From positions 1 to 64,000 of the forward strand of contig JAVTVY010018821.1 in assembly GCA_036873755.1 (NCBI GenBank): a DNA stretch of 64,000 bases, written 5' to 3'. Of the stretch, positions 19,441 to 31,700 are shown one piece after another (position 1 is the first letter of the stretch; every line of letters begins with the position of its first letter). This DNA comes from Hanleya hanleyi. Lineage: Eukaryota > Mollusca > Polyplacophora > Lepidopleurida > Hanleyidae. The notes beneath the pieces are model-generated. The model was not told where the DNA came from, did no database searches, and saw only the letters and a program-made list of their open reading frames with translations. Made by a program: the position numbers and the translations under genes.

Positions 19441-20984
19441 TTACCTACATTGACACCGATCTAAACTGCCCCTGACTGGGCAAAACTGGCCTCGATGGCC
19501 TGGTATTCAGCCATGGTTAGTAGGACCGTGCCGATCGAGGACATGGGAGATTATTGCTGGACTCCGATCAACTCCTTCTCCTGCCTGACCAGCGGTCAGG
19601 GAAGGATCTGCCCCAGTGGATCAGCTGTAATTGCCCCAAATCCCTCAGAGATCAAATATTGTGCATCGAGGAGATCACATAAGATAAGGTTTCTTCAGTA
19701 ATTGTCGGAGTTATTCTCTAATAAGGAAAGTTTCTACCCCTGTTGCTTTAACCTCCTCACTTTCTCCTGTATACCTATCCGCTCGACTTGAGCATCTGGA
19801 GGTAAAATCCTCCAATCTATCCCCAGCATCCTGTTCCTTTGCCTGCTAACGTTGTCTGATTGAATGTGGAGGTTCCCCGCCATTATTCCAACAGTTTGTC
19901 AAATAAAGTTCGGACATTTTCGGGATAAGAATAATAATGCTTCATGACCTTGTCATATATACACTCTGTTAATCTCCTAACGGTTTGTCTTTGTTCCACG
20001 AAGACACGAAAATAAGACTCGCATTGTTTTTACTTCTGGCACCAGGGTATTGTAGAATCACCTTCCTACATGTACGTATAGACCAAACATACCTATTGTA
20101 TTCTATACTCTAAAATCTCCCCGAAAGTTCCCGCCGTCCACCCGAGTTCGTTTCTATCACAGTCCCTTTTCCAAGATGTTGTCTCTCAGCATGTCCTCTT
20201 TCCCCAGGTTTTAGCAGTATCGGGTGAAAGGTAATACGGCCATCTCAATGGTCAATATTCAGCCCCACACGCATTCTCATGTATTCGGGTCTGTCCACAT
20301 ATTCTCTCGCGAGACTGAAAACCCATTCATTCTACACATTGTGCTATTTCTGCCTTATGATTAAGGTATTTCTATTATGGATGCGGAATTCCTGATGAAA
20401 GGCAATTGGCTACTAAATGTCGCACCTGACACTCGTATTAACAGTTAAAGTGATATTGTGTATTTTGTCGGTTTAAAATGGATGTAACCTATTGAATGCG
20501 CTGAATAGTCATATTATATACCTATTTTCTGAAGGTGTAATAGCCTCTAGGACCGGGGTGGTTCAGTGTTTTCCCTATACTTCTCGATCGTGTTTGATTG
20601 ATCATTCAAATGTTTCAAAACTCGAATATATCCCGTGATGTCCTGTTGTTTCGATAACACTTCTCATTGTTTTCTGTCCTTTCTTTGTGGAGATTGGAAC
20701 ATGATTGAATCGCGGTATTTATTTTTTTTTATGCAAGAAAATTCCCTCGGTTGAATAACGAAAGAGGAGAAAATTCTATTCACATCAAACGATGATGATT
20801 CAATTCTTGTAGTTAATTCTAAGAGACAAAAAGAATAGAAAAATTATGACCTGACAAAAATCGCGATTTGAATTCGAACGATATACGCTGATGGTAATCT
20901 ATTCTCAGTCTTTTATTATTTGTAGGTGAAATATCCAGCACTTTTATCGCCCTTAATCCTAATTACACTTGTGTTATCTAAGCA
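19441..20984. other. No gene recognised
   Basis: Contains a 68-codon open frame at 19495-19701 with no recognisable motif in a locally GC-richer patch. The remainder is AT-rich unique sequence up to the left edge of the large tandem repeat. No RNA gene or mobile-element end identified. Confidence 0.45.
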
Positions 20985-23900
20985 GCCAAGGACATTAACA
21001 CAGTCGGTGTGAACCCGTGCATTGTCAGTGTGACGTCAAAAGAAGTCGTATAGAGGCTGCTCTTCTATTCCTGTTCAAACATATATATAGCTATACATGT
21101 ACTAACAAATAAACAGGGCCGTTTGGTGCTATGGTCTGTTAGAACCAATATAAGTAACCCGAGTATGTATACAATTTATCTCCGACATCTATCATGTCTC
21201 TACACGCTGATGGACAGCAAAGGATGGATTGGAGGGAAACATACGTCTTAATAGACAGAGAACACGCTACTCTCTTGATTATGAGATTATGAAGAACATG
21301 TCTCTAAGACCAAGAAATTTTTTTCTCTTTCATCTTCTCTCCTAGCCAGAAGGGAAACGCATCCAATGGTCCGTTGTAATAAAACTTTTTCCCTCGGTGA
21401 TATAAACTATTATCAAAGGATTCTTTTTCATTTGTTGTCGATAATTATCCGCTGTTGTCGTGTAAAGAGCTATTTGACCGCGTCGAACCGCAGATGATGC
21501 CGCGCTTTGGCAGAAATGTAATAACTGGTGATGCATTTGAGCACCTGTTTCCATCGAGATAATATCGAATCTCTGTCTCACAGCAGCTAATGGTTTTCGT
21601 TTGATGTTGAGTAATCAAATACTAATTTAACATACTCCGGTGATAAAAAGGAAATATCGGCATCATCAATCTAAATATTTGAATGTTGCTGTATTCCGAG
21701 GTTGTGGCAATATCATGAACGTGAAAAAGTGAAATTGCAAGCAAAGATCATGGAACAAAATTTTGCCGAATCCGATTCACTTTTATTAAAAAATCCCCAA
21801 AATAGATAATGCAGGTACCAATCACAGAATGACCCAGAAACATTGGAACTCTTTGCAACGTTTTAATTTATACCTGAAGTCTGTGATTCGCCGGATGTTC
21901 CAATTTCCACCACAGGCCAATGAAAATACTGGATTTCTTTACGAAAATTTGAATTGACCAATCAAATGTTCCAAAACTGGAAGGTATGCATTGATGTACT
22001 GGAGGGTCCAGTATTTTGTCACATCCAATGGACCTGTTTACTTCGCCAGTTGGCGTTGTATAACCCAGTATGCGCTGTGACGTCATCTGTATCTGTGTGA
22101 TAGGAGGTGCCAATCGATAATTTCAATCATCTATATTTGAAAGTTTTGAGGACACATGATTCGCGCGTTGCCGTGTTTATGGGTGTAACAATCGAATGAT
22201 GAAATACTAGATATATTTTTAACGAACATGAACAAGAAAAGGCGTCACAGACAACGATCTATGTCTATTGAGGAATTACCAGACCAGATTAGATGCTTGC
22301 TGTAACATTGAGGGCCCGACGTCACATTGTCGATTTTTGTTTTGAATTCTTTGAATGAGAATGCAAGTATGACTTGTAGAAGATGACAATTTACAAGATA
22401 ATCATCATCAAACTTTTCGTTTGGGAAACGTTGTGGCTAGCGGTGTGTTTTGCTGCCGTTTATGTCGTTCTAACATGTTAAACAGCATACCACCCACAAA
22501 AATTGGTTCATTGTTAAACTGGCTGATGAACTTTGAGAATGACAGTGATTGGCCTAAGCGTGTAGCTGTTACATTGGCCGAACGCATCGCAAACATGTAA
22601 GCAAGCTAATTGGTGACGAGAAAATTCTTTGTGGACGATGGCTGCCTGTGAAAAGTGTAACTCAGAGCCTAATTTTATATGGACAAAGACTTCTTCTCAC
22701 ACAGATACATGAAGGTCAATGTAACCTCGGTCGAACGTATCTACAGCGTCATACGGTACTTTTGAAACCACGTGACACACCGGAAAACAACTCGTACACC
22801 AAACGCAGATGACCACGAAAACCCCCCAAAAAACTCCACATCCATCAACTTCTTGTGATGCAAGTCATATCCAGAAATACCGCGTTTTGAGCAATAGCGT
22901 ATCGTTACACAGATGGTTAAACTATAGATGTGGCCATTTTAAGCTCTCTAGTTTATTTATGATTTTCTCACTGCATTTTGACAACAAAATCATCATTCAG
23001 AATTATTATCTCATTATCCGGCCCTGAATTAGATAAACCGTGAAAGCAGTCGTGAGTCTTAGATATGAGCTTCCGCCTTCTTGGATTTTAATAAGAAGTT
23101 AATAACCAAGAACGATTTAGAGATACCAAATCGTATAGCACTTGATTGCATGATTTAAAAGGTGATATCTATCACCCAAAAGAGTTGATGACAGCATCAC
23201 CTCAAGAAGGCGACCAGTTAGAGTCATCACCTTATTCCACCATCACCCTATAGAGTGAATATAGGGTGATCAACTATGGTTGCAAATTTTAGAACATCAC
23301 ATTTTTAGGGTGACGAGCCCTGATCCTCGACATGAGCCATTACACTTTTTCATCCCCTTTAAATTGAGATGACATGGCATCATCACCATAAAATGTGATG
23401 GGCCATCGCCTTCTTTCTTGTTTTCGTTTCTTGTAATTTTCAGCAATTCGTGTTTTGCAATGCACCGACTGCGAAACCATTATAGGTGAAAGACGTATGA
23501 GAATATTACCAGTGTCAGACAAATATTCGTTGTAGACGACAACTGCTTATTCAAGGTATGCTATAACATCCAAAGGACACCTTTGGGTCGCCAGATGGCG
23601 ATGTAATCGAGTGTGCGCATTGTCGTCATTTGTAGTCTGCGCGATAAGAGCTGTCAATCGCTATTCGCAATTGTCTGAATTTGACAGTTTTATGGGTGTT
23701 GGAGTTGTGTTAACTGCCACACAATAATCGGAGGGGAGAAGACAGGGTCTCTTTATCAAATATAAGCAAAAACATGCCACAGACAGAGCATTCTCAGGTA
23801 ATCAAATTGTATCCTACTGTCAGGTATATCAACGAGAGATAAAGAGGTTACACACTCTGACAGTTGGAGAATGTAGACAAAGATATGTCCCGTATTGAGG

Positions 23901-24074
23901 AGAGTCAGACCAGATTGGATGCATTAAGGTGCAGGAATGGTTATTATTGTCTCGCATGCTATTTAGCAGATCTGCTACTTCGCAAATAATTTCTAAAATC
24001 AGTGATATTTAGAAAGGGGTGTGCTACTTTGAAGATAATTTCTAGGATTACTGCTAGTTAGCACTTTGACCTGC

Positions 24075-24380
24075 CTGTTCTCAAAGGAAATATATTGTAT
24101 AATTAGCACAAATGCTAAATATTGAATATTTCTTTCTAAATTGCAGCCAGAAGAAATATTCAATATTTATGATAATTCGCAAACGCAAATTGTCGGACTG
24201 CCTCTCCCGAAAGAAAATATATTGTATAATTAGCACAAATTCTAAATATTGAATATTTCTTCTAAATTGCAGCCATGATAAATATTGAATATTTCTTCTA
24301 AATCGCAGCTCCAAATTGTCCGACTGCCTCTCCTTAAAGAAAATATATTGTATAATTAGCACAAATGCTACATATTTTCA
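24075..24380. repeat. Diverged AT-rich short repeats
   Basis: Three blocks share AATATATTGTATAATTAGCA followed by AAATGCTAAATATTGAATAT-type sequence and GTCGGACTGCCTCTCC. They look like outlying, inverted or degenerate relatives of the main satellite. Confidence 0.75.
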
Positions 24381-24643
24381 AACTTGCATGGGCTGGTGAA
24401 TAAGGAGGTTTAAGGCAGTTCTACACCTTATTTGCCGGTCTGTGCAACTCTGACAATAACATGGATTATTCTATCGTTCTTCCTGGTTAAACAACGCGCA
24501 TGCGCTGTTATGTAAGGATTTTTAAGACAGTCGCAAGTACATTTTCATTTGTGGTCTGTGCAACTCCACTCAGACAATAACAGATTATTCTATCGTTCTT
24601 CCTGGTTAAACAATGCGCATGTGCTGGTATATAGGCTGTTTAA

Positions 24644-25173
24644 CCCTATCTGGCCTGGGCTTTTATTTAATTATTTTTCTTACCTCTTGAGCTAGAGGGC
24701 TGAAACTTATTACACTATACCCTTGGGTCAAGCTCTACCAGAAAATGTAAAAAAATTCAAGATGGCCGCTTTGATAACGTCACAGTGACGTCATTTTCTA
24801 AAACGGCATTTTTTGGTCGATTTTTCGGTCAAATTTTTCGGATTTTTTATTTTTGCAATTTCTCCACAAAAACTGCATGAAAAATTAGCAAATATTAATG
24901 TGATATGAAATAAAATAGTTTTTGCCGACTTTTCATCGCGGAAAAGCAAAAATTTTGAAGAAATATGACAAAAACATCGCTTTTCTGGTACCCCACGTGG
25001 CCGCCATCTTGAATTTACCCATGATCCTCTGCTCGGGAGGTTATGCAAATAGGCTCAAAATGATCCCAATAAGATAATCTATAAAGTCAAGGAGTTTCAG
25101 CTCTCCATTTTTTTGCCGTTCTGGAGATAGTGCAGAAAGGCCATAATGCCCCCCCCCCCCAGGCCAGGTAGGG
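24644..25173. mobile_element. TTAA-flanked MITE nested in the satellite-bearing insertion
   Basis: TTAA at 24640-24643 and 25174-25177. Ends are CCCTATCTGGCCTGGG and its near-complement CCCAGGCCAGGTAGGG. CCC-type ends plus TTAA duplication fit piggyBac-derived MITEs. A tandem neighbour has an uninterrupted TTTTTAAGACAGTC at about 24521-24534, an internal empty site. The body has TGACGTCA-like motifs and GATGGCCGC / GGCCGCCATC motifs. Confidence 0.85.
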
Positions 25174-25404
25174 TTAAGACAGTCTCAGGTAATGCTTGAT
25201 TGGTGCCTACAGAACGGGCGATATAATGGCAACCTCACTGATGCAGACAGCTGACATGTATTCAGACTTACTGGCACAACAAACCAATCACTCAACGATG
25301 ACCGAGGTGTTTCGGAGACAATCGATCCCTTTCATTGTAATTTCGAAAGAAACAAAACGTCAAAAACAACATCTTCCCTTGGTACTTGATTGCAACAATC
25401 AAAT

Positions 25405-27575
25405 TATATTCTAATTAGATGATATTATAAAGGTGCTAAATATTGAATATATTGTCCTTTCTCCGTCACGGTGTTACACATATTTTAATGCGAATCTCTT
25501 CTAATTATAGTAGATTATAAAATTGCTAAATATATTGAATATATTGTCTTTTCTCTGAAAAGACTCTTGTGGATATTTAACTGCGAATCTCTTCTATTTA
25601 GTATAGATTATAAAAGTGCTAAATATTGAATATATTGTCTTTCCCAGACGCCAGCTACATATTTAAGTGCGAATCTTTTCTAATTATATGATATTATAAA
25701 GGTGCTAAATATTGAATATATTGTCTTTTTCCAGACGCCAGATAGATATTTAACTGCGAATCTCTTCTAATTAGATAATATTATCAAAGTGCTAAATATT
25801 CAATATATTGTCTGTTCTCAAACGTCACCTACATATTTAAATGCGAATATATTCTAATTAGATGATATTATAAAGGTGCTAAATATTGAATATATTGTCC
25901 TTTCTCCGACACGGTGTTACAGATATTTTGATGCGAATCTCTTCTAATTATATTAGATTATAAAAGTGCTAAATATTGAATATATTGTCTTTTCTCCGAA
26001 AAGGGTCTTGTGTATATTTAACTGCGAATCTCTTCTATTTAGTATAGATTATAAAGGTGCTAAATATTGAATATATTGTCTTTTCCCAGACGCCAGCTAC
26101 ATATGTAAGTCCGAATCTTTTCTAATTAGATGATATTATAAAGGTGCTAAATATTGAATATATTGACTTTCGTGGACGCCAGCTAGATATTTAACTGCGA
26201 ATCTCTTCTAATTAGATGATATTATCAAAGTGCTAAATATTCAATATATTGTCTGTTCTCAGACGTCAGCTACATATTTATGTGCGAATCTATTCTAATT
26301 AGATAATATTATAAAGGTGCTAAATATTGAATATATTGTCCTTTCTCCGACACGGTGTTACAGATATTTTGATGCGAATCTCTTCTAATTATATTAGATT
26401 ATAAAAGTGTTAAATATTGAATATATTGTCTTTTCTCCGAAAAGGGTCTTGTGGATATTTAACTGCGAATCTCTTCTATTTAGTATAGATTATAAAAGTG
26501 CTAAATATTGAATATATTGTCTTTTCCCAGACGCCAGCTACATATTAAAGTGCGAATCTTTTCTAATTAGATGATATTATAAAGGTGCTAAATATTGAAT
26601 ATATTGTCTTTCTCGGACGCCAGCTAGATATTTAACTGCGAATCTCTTCTAATTAGATGATATTATCAAAGTGCTAAATATTCAATATATTGTCTGTTCT
26701 CAGACGTCAGCTACATATTTATGTGCGAATCTATTCTAATTAGATAATATTATAAAGGTGCTAAATATTGAATATATTGTCCTTTCTCCGACACGGTGTT
26801 ACAGATATTTTGATGCGAATCTCTTCTAATTATATTAGATTATAAAAGTGCTAAATATTGAATATATTGTCTTTTCTCCGAAAAGGGTCTTGTGTATATT
26901 TAACTGCGAATCTCTTCTAATTAGATAATATTATCAAAGTGCTAAATATTCAATATATTGTCTGTTCTCAAACGTCACCTACATATTTAAATGCGAATAT
27001 ATTCTAATTAGATGATATTATAAAGGTGCTAAATATTGAATATATTGTCCTTTCTCCGACACGGTGTTACAGATATTTTAATGCGAATCTCTTCTAATTA
27101 GATTAGATTATAAAAGTGCTAAATATTGAATATATTGTCATTTCTCCGAAAAGGCTCTTGTGGAAATTTAACTGCGAATCTCTTCTATTTAGTATAGATT
27201 ATAAAAGTGCTAAATATTGAATATATTGTCTTTTCCCAGACGCCAGCTACATATGTAAGTGCGAATCTTTTCTAATTAGATGATATTATAAAGGTGCTAA
27301 ATATTGAATATATTGACTTTCTCGGACGCCAGCTAGATATTTAACTGCGAATCTCTTCTAATTAGATGATATTATCAAAGTGCTAAATATTCAATATATT
27401 GTCTGTTCTCAGACGTCAGCTACATATTTATGTGCGAATCTATTCTAATTAGATAATATTATAAAGGTGCTAAATATTGAATATATTGTCCTTTCTCCGA
27501 CACGGTGTTACAGATATTTTAATGCGAATATATTCTAATTAGACTAGATTATAAAAGTGCTAAATATTGAATATA
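25405..27575. repeat. Satellite array: about 88-bp monomers in a 441-bp higher-order repeat
   Basis: Core motif GTGCTAAATATTGAATATAT then TTGTC, then a variable part and CGAATCTCTTCTAATTA. About 25 monomers at spacings of 86-92 bp. A first-monomer marker (CCTTTCTCCG then CACGGTGTTAC) recurs at 25431, 25874, 26315, 26756, 27024 and 27465: intervals 443, 441, 441, 268 and 441. One higher-order copy is thus short by two monomers. Confidence 0.92.
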
Positions 27576-28780
27576 GATGCTATTAAAGTAACCCACTTTT
27601 CTGCCTACTGGGAAGTTTAGCAAAAATATCTGCACAATATTGCCAAGTATGCTATATAGCACCATGTTAAAGCATAGGAAATTTGAAAAGTATCTAAAAA
27701 AAAAGCCAATCTTGCACCTAACTCATTGGATGCTTACTGTAACAGAACACCCGGATGTATCAGGTACATATCGAATCGCATGGTATAAACGTATATACAG
27801 CATCAAATGGCACTTTTCGAAACAAGTGACACACTGGAAACCTTTTCGTGGACTCAAAATTAGATGACCACGAAATAAAAAAAGAAAGCTATCAACTTCT
27901 TGTGATGAAAGTCCTGTCTTGAGATATCACGTTTTACGCAATGTCGCTATCGTTACACAGATGGTTAAAATATAGATGTGGCCATTTTTAGCTCTCGCGT
28001 TTATTGATGATCTTTTCATTGCAGTTTGGCAACGACTCATTACCCAGAATCTGCCATTAATTAGAGCAACAGGAAAAGTTGTCGTGATGAAAGCAGCCCT
28101 CATCTCTTGATATGATTGTCTACCACTATGATTTTAACCATAGCTAACCAAGAACGAGTATTCACCATATTGCAGCTACGTGACAATGAGTTATCAAATC
28201 GTGTAGCATTTGATGTATGATTCCAACTAGAGCTTCATCTCACAAAATTGTATTGTCTTAGTGTCTTGATAATACAATTCTACTGCATAATACGTCGACT
28301 TCGAAGCCATGATATATCAAAGCCGTTTTTGCGAATGTTGCTGTGTTTAGAGCAATGCGAATGACGATCTTAATCAACGTACGTAAGAAAGCATTTCTGC
28401 AGGAACTGTTCCGCATACATTTCGAATTTGTCAAACTGGTTGATGAAGAAAAGACATTGACGCGAAAATGGGACCGGGAAGGGAAGATTACGATTATGGA
28501 CAGGGATGTTCAATCATTGACAGGAATGGCGACTAGAAATTACATTTTGATAAACGTGCACATTTCGATGATGAAAATCTCCTAACAAGAGTTCCCCCCG
28601 CTGTCGTGAAAACATAATTGAAAACTGACCAACTTGTGATTTACATGTGAATACTTATTAATTGCAGCCTGATTCATATACCTTAACACATGCCGGTGTG
28701 AATCGCGCATTGTCAGTGTGACGTCAAAAGAAGTCGTGTAGACGCTGTACTAACACATGTACTAACAAATAAACAAGATC

Positions 28781-31700
28781 GTTTGGTGCTGTGGTCTGTT
28801 TGAATCAATAACGGTAACTCGAGTATGTATACAATTTATATCAACAGCTGTCATATCTCGACCCACTGATGGATAGCAAAGGATGGATTGGCGAGGAACC
28901 TGTAAGTCTTAATAGACAGAGATCACACTAGTACATTGATTGTCAAGAAAAAGTCTTTACGACCAACAAAGATGTTTCTCTTCTGTAAAAAGCCAGAAGG
29001 GATACACATCCAATGGCCTGTTGTGATGAAACTTTTCCTCGATTCTGATATAAACTATTATCAAAGCCCTGTTCTTTATTTTTTGTCGATAATCATTCGT
29101 TGTTGTCGTAGAACTATTCGACCCCGTCGACCTGCAGATGTTGCCGGGCTTTGGCAGAAATGTGTATGTGTGGCGACGCATTTGAGCGCCTGTTTCCATC
29201 GAGATAATATCGAAGCTCTGCCCCACAACAGCTAATGGTTTTCGTTTGATGTTGGAGTGATGAAATTCTAATTTATCCCTACCTACCAAACTTTCTTCAC
29301 TATTTGCATAACCCCTCGAGCAGAGGATCACGAGTAAATACAAAATGGCGGCCATGCGGTTCCTGAAATGTGAAGTTTTTGGCATTTCTATTCAAAATTA
29401 CTGGTTTCAGCGAGAAAAAGAAAAAAGAAAAAAAACCCTCCAAGGTCTGGGCAGGTCCAAAAAGTCCATGTCAGATAGCGTTAACATAGAGCGGTGATAA
29501 AAAGAAATATCAGCAGCATCAACCTAAATATTTGAATGTTCCGAGGTTATGGCAATAGAATGGACGTGAAAAATAACAATTGCAATTGAAGATCATCAAA
29601 AGTTTAATTCACTTTCATTCAAAATTCATTGAAATAGACAACGCAGCCCCCAATCACAGACAGAGAGATATTTCAACTCTTTTTAATTTTTTAATTTATA
29701 CCTACATTATATGATTGGCGGGAGCTTCTTTCACAGGCCAATAAAAATACTGGATTTCTTAACGAAAATTTGAATTGACCTATTAAATTTTCCAAAACTG
29801 GAAAGGAGGCCCTATGCCTTGATGCCTTGTGGCGTTGTATAACCCAGTATGCGCAGTGACGTAATTTGTAGTCCACGTGATAAGAGGTGTCAATCGTTAA
29901 TTGCAATCATCTAAATTTGACAGTTTTAGGGACACGGGAGTCGCGTGTTGCCGTCTTGGTGGGTGTAATAATCGAATGATGAAATACATTGTATCTTTTA
30001 AACTAACAAAAAAGCGTCACAGACAACGATCTGTCTCTTTTGAGGAATGATCAGGCCAGATTGGACCCGTGTTTTAATGTTGAGGCCCCGACGGCAGTAT
30101 CGATTATTTTTGAATTTTTGAATGAGAATGTACATATACATGTGCACAGACTTGTAGAAGATGGCATTTCTGAGATAATTATTATCAGCGCCTATATCAT
30201 TGCGAAACGTATGGCTAGCGATGTTTCGCTATGCTGCAGTTTATGCCGAGTTCTTGAACAACGTCCCAAGGGACAAAAAGTTTCATTGTCAAACCGGCTG
30301 ATGGCCTGTGGATGACGGTGATTTATCCAAGCGTCTACCTGTTACATTGACCAAACGCATCTCAAACATGCTGACAGACAAATTACAGATGAAGAAATTA
30401 TTCCCAGCGCCTAATCAAGCTATATATGGATACCGACTCCTCCTCAAACACATACATGTGAGTCAACATTTCCCTGCATGGGTCAAACGTATATGCAGCG
30501 TCATACTTTACTTTTCAAGTAAATGACACATCGGACAACTGTTCGTACACCAAACTCAGATGACTGAGAAAAAAAGTACCGCATCCATCAACTTCTTGTG
30601 ATTTAAGTCATGCCTGGCAATATCTCGTTTTGCGCAATGCCGTTATCGTTACACAGACGGTTAAACTATAGATGTGGCCATTTTAAGCTCTCGCGTTTAT
30701 TTATGATTTTCTCACTGCATTTTGGCAACAAAATCATCATTTAGAATCATTATCCGGCCGTTAATTAGATAAACATGGAAAACCGTCGTGAAAGCAGCCG
30801 TGAGTGTTAGATATGAGCGTCCGCTTCCTATGATTGTAACTCTAGTTAATAAACAAGAACGATTTAGAGTTATCAAATCGTGTAGCATTTGATTGTATGA
30901 TTCAAACTAGAGCTTTGTGTCACAACATTGTATCGTCTTCACAGCGAGAAAAAAGGTGATAGCTATCAGCCCAAAAAGATGATGACAGCATCACCCCAAA
31001 AAGGTGATCAGTTAGAACCGTCACCCTAAAGGGTGATCAGCAATGATTCTAGAATAGCATCTTTTTAGGGCGACGAGGCCTGGTCATCACCATAAACGGG
31101 TGACGATCTGAGCCATCACACTTTTTCATCACTTTTAAATGGTGATGACCAGGCCATAAAAAAAGTGATGGGTCATGGTTTCTTGTAATTTTCATCAAAT
31201 CCTTGCTTTGTAATGCGCCGACTTCGAAACCATTTCATGTAAAAGCCGTTATGAGAATATTACCAGTGTCAAAATATATTAGTTGTAGACAACTGCTTAT
31301 CCAAGGTAGGGTATCACAACCAAAGGACACCTTTACGACGTCATATGGCGATGTAACCGGGTATGCGTAGTGTCGTCATCTGTAGTCTATGCGATAAGAG
31401 CTGTCAGTCGCTATTTGCAATTGTGACAATTTTACGGGCGCGGGAGTCGCGTCAACTACCGAGCAATACTCGGAGAGAAAAAGACAGGTCTCTTTATCAA
31501 ATATGAGCAAACAGTGCATTCTCAGGTAATCAGATTGTATCCTACTCTCAGATATACCAACAACAATTGAAGAGGTTACAAACTTTGACAGTTGGAGAAT
31601 GTAGACAAATGTATGTCCCGTTTTAAAGAAGGATCAGACCAGATTGGATGCATACTGTAACACTGGGAGTTCGATGTCAATGCACTTTCGAGATAACCTG

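Larger units (their letters stand above)
23923..27724. mobile_element. 3.8-kb insertion carrying a satellite array, 9-bp target duplication
   Basis: ATTGGATGC occurs at 23914-23922 and 27725-27733. U5 has a single copy at the matching site, so the interval is an insertion in U1. The ends are an imperfect inverted repeat (left TTAAGGTGCAGGAATGG, right complement GTTAGGTGCAAGATTGG). There is no transposase. It contains small AT repeats, a duplicated 120-bp block, a nested TTAA MITE and an 88-bp satellite array. A 9-bp duplication fits Mutator-like or Merlin-like elements, but the family is not established. Confidence 0.8.
21121..28780 (+). repeat. Macrosatellite unit U1 (type without MITE)
   Basis: Has the diagnostic ATGAGATTATGAAGAACATG segment (about 21279) and an uninterrupted AATTTAACATACTCCGG site (about 21623). 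It carries the 3802-bp satellite-bearing insertion at 23923-27724. Net length without insertion and its duplication is 3849 bp, against 3852 bp for U5. Confidence 0.85.

Noticed and set aside
24081..24362. 93-codon minus frame with internal repeats
   Set aside because: Built from three copies of AT-rich satellite-like sequence; low complexity translation.
25405..27575. Regularly spaced repeats that could suggest a CRISPR array
   Set aside because: Monomers are contiguous and the intervals between conserved words are themselves repeated every 441 bp, so there are no unique spacers. Eukaryotic satellite.
28957..29385. 142-codon open frame on minus, also at 46102-46530
   Set aside because: It spans the edge of the TTAA MITE and unit sequence; it exists in two copies only because the units are duplicated, and other units break the frame.
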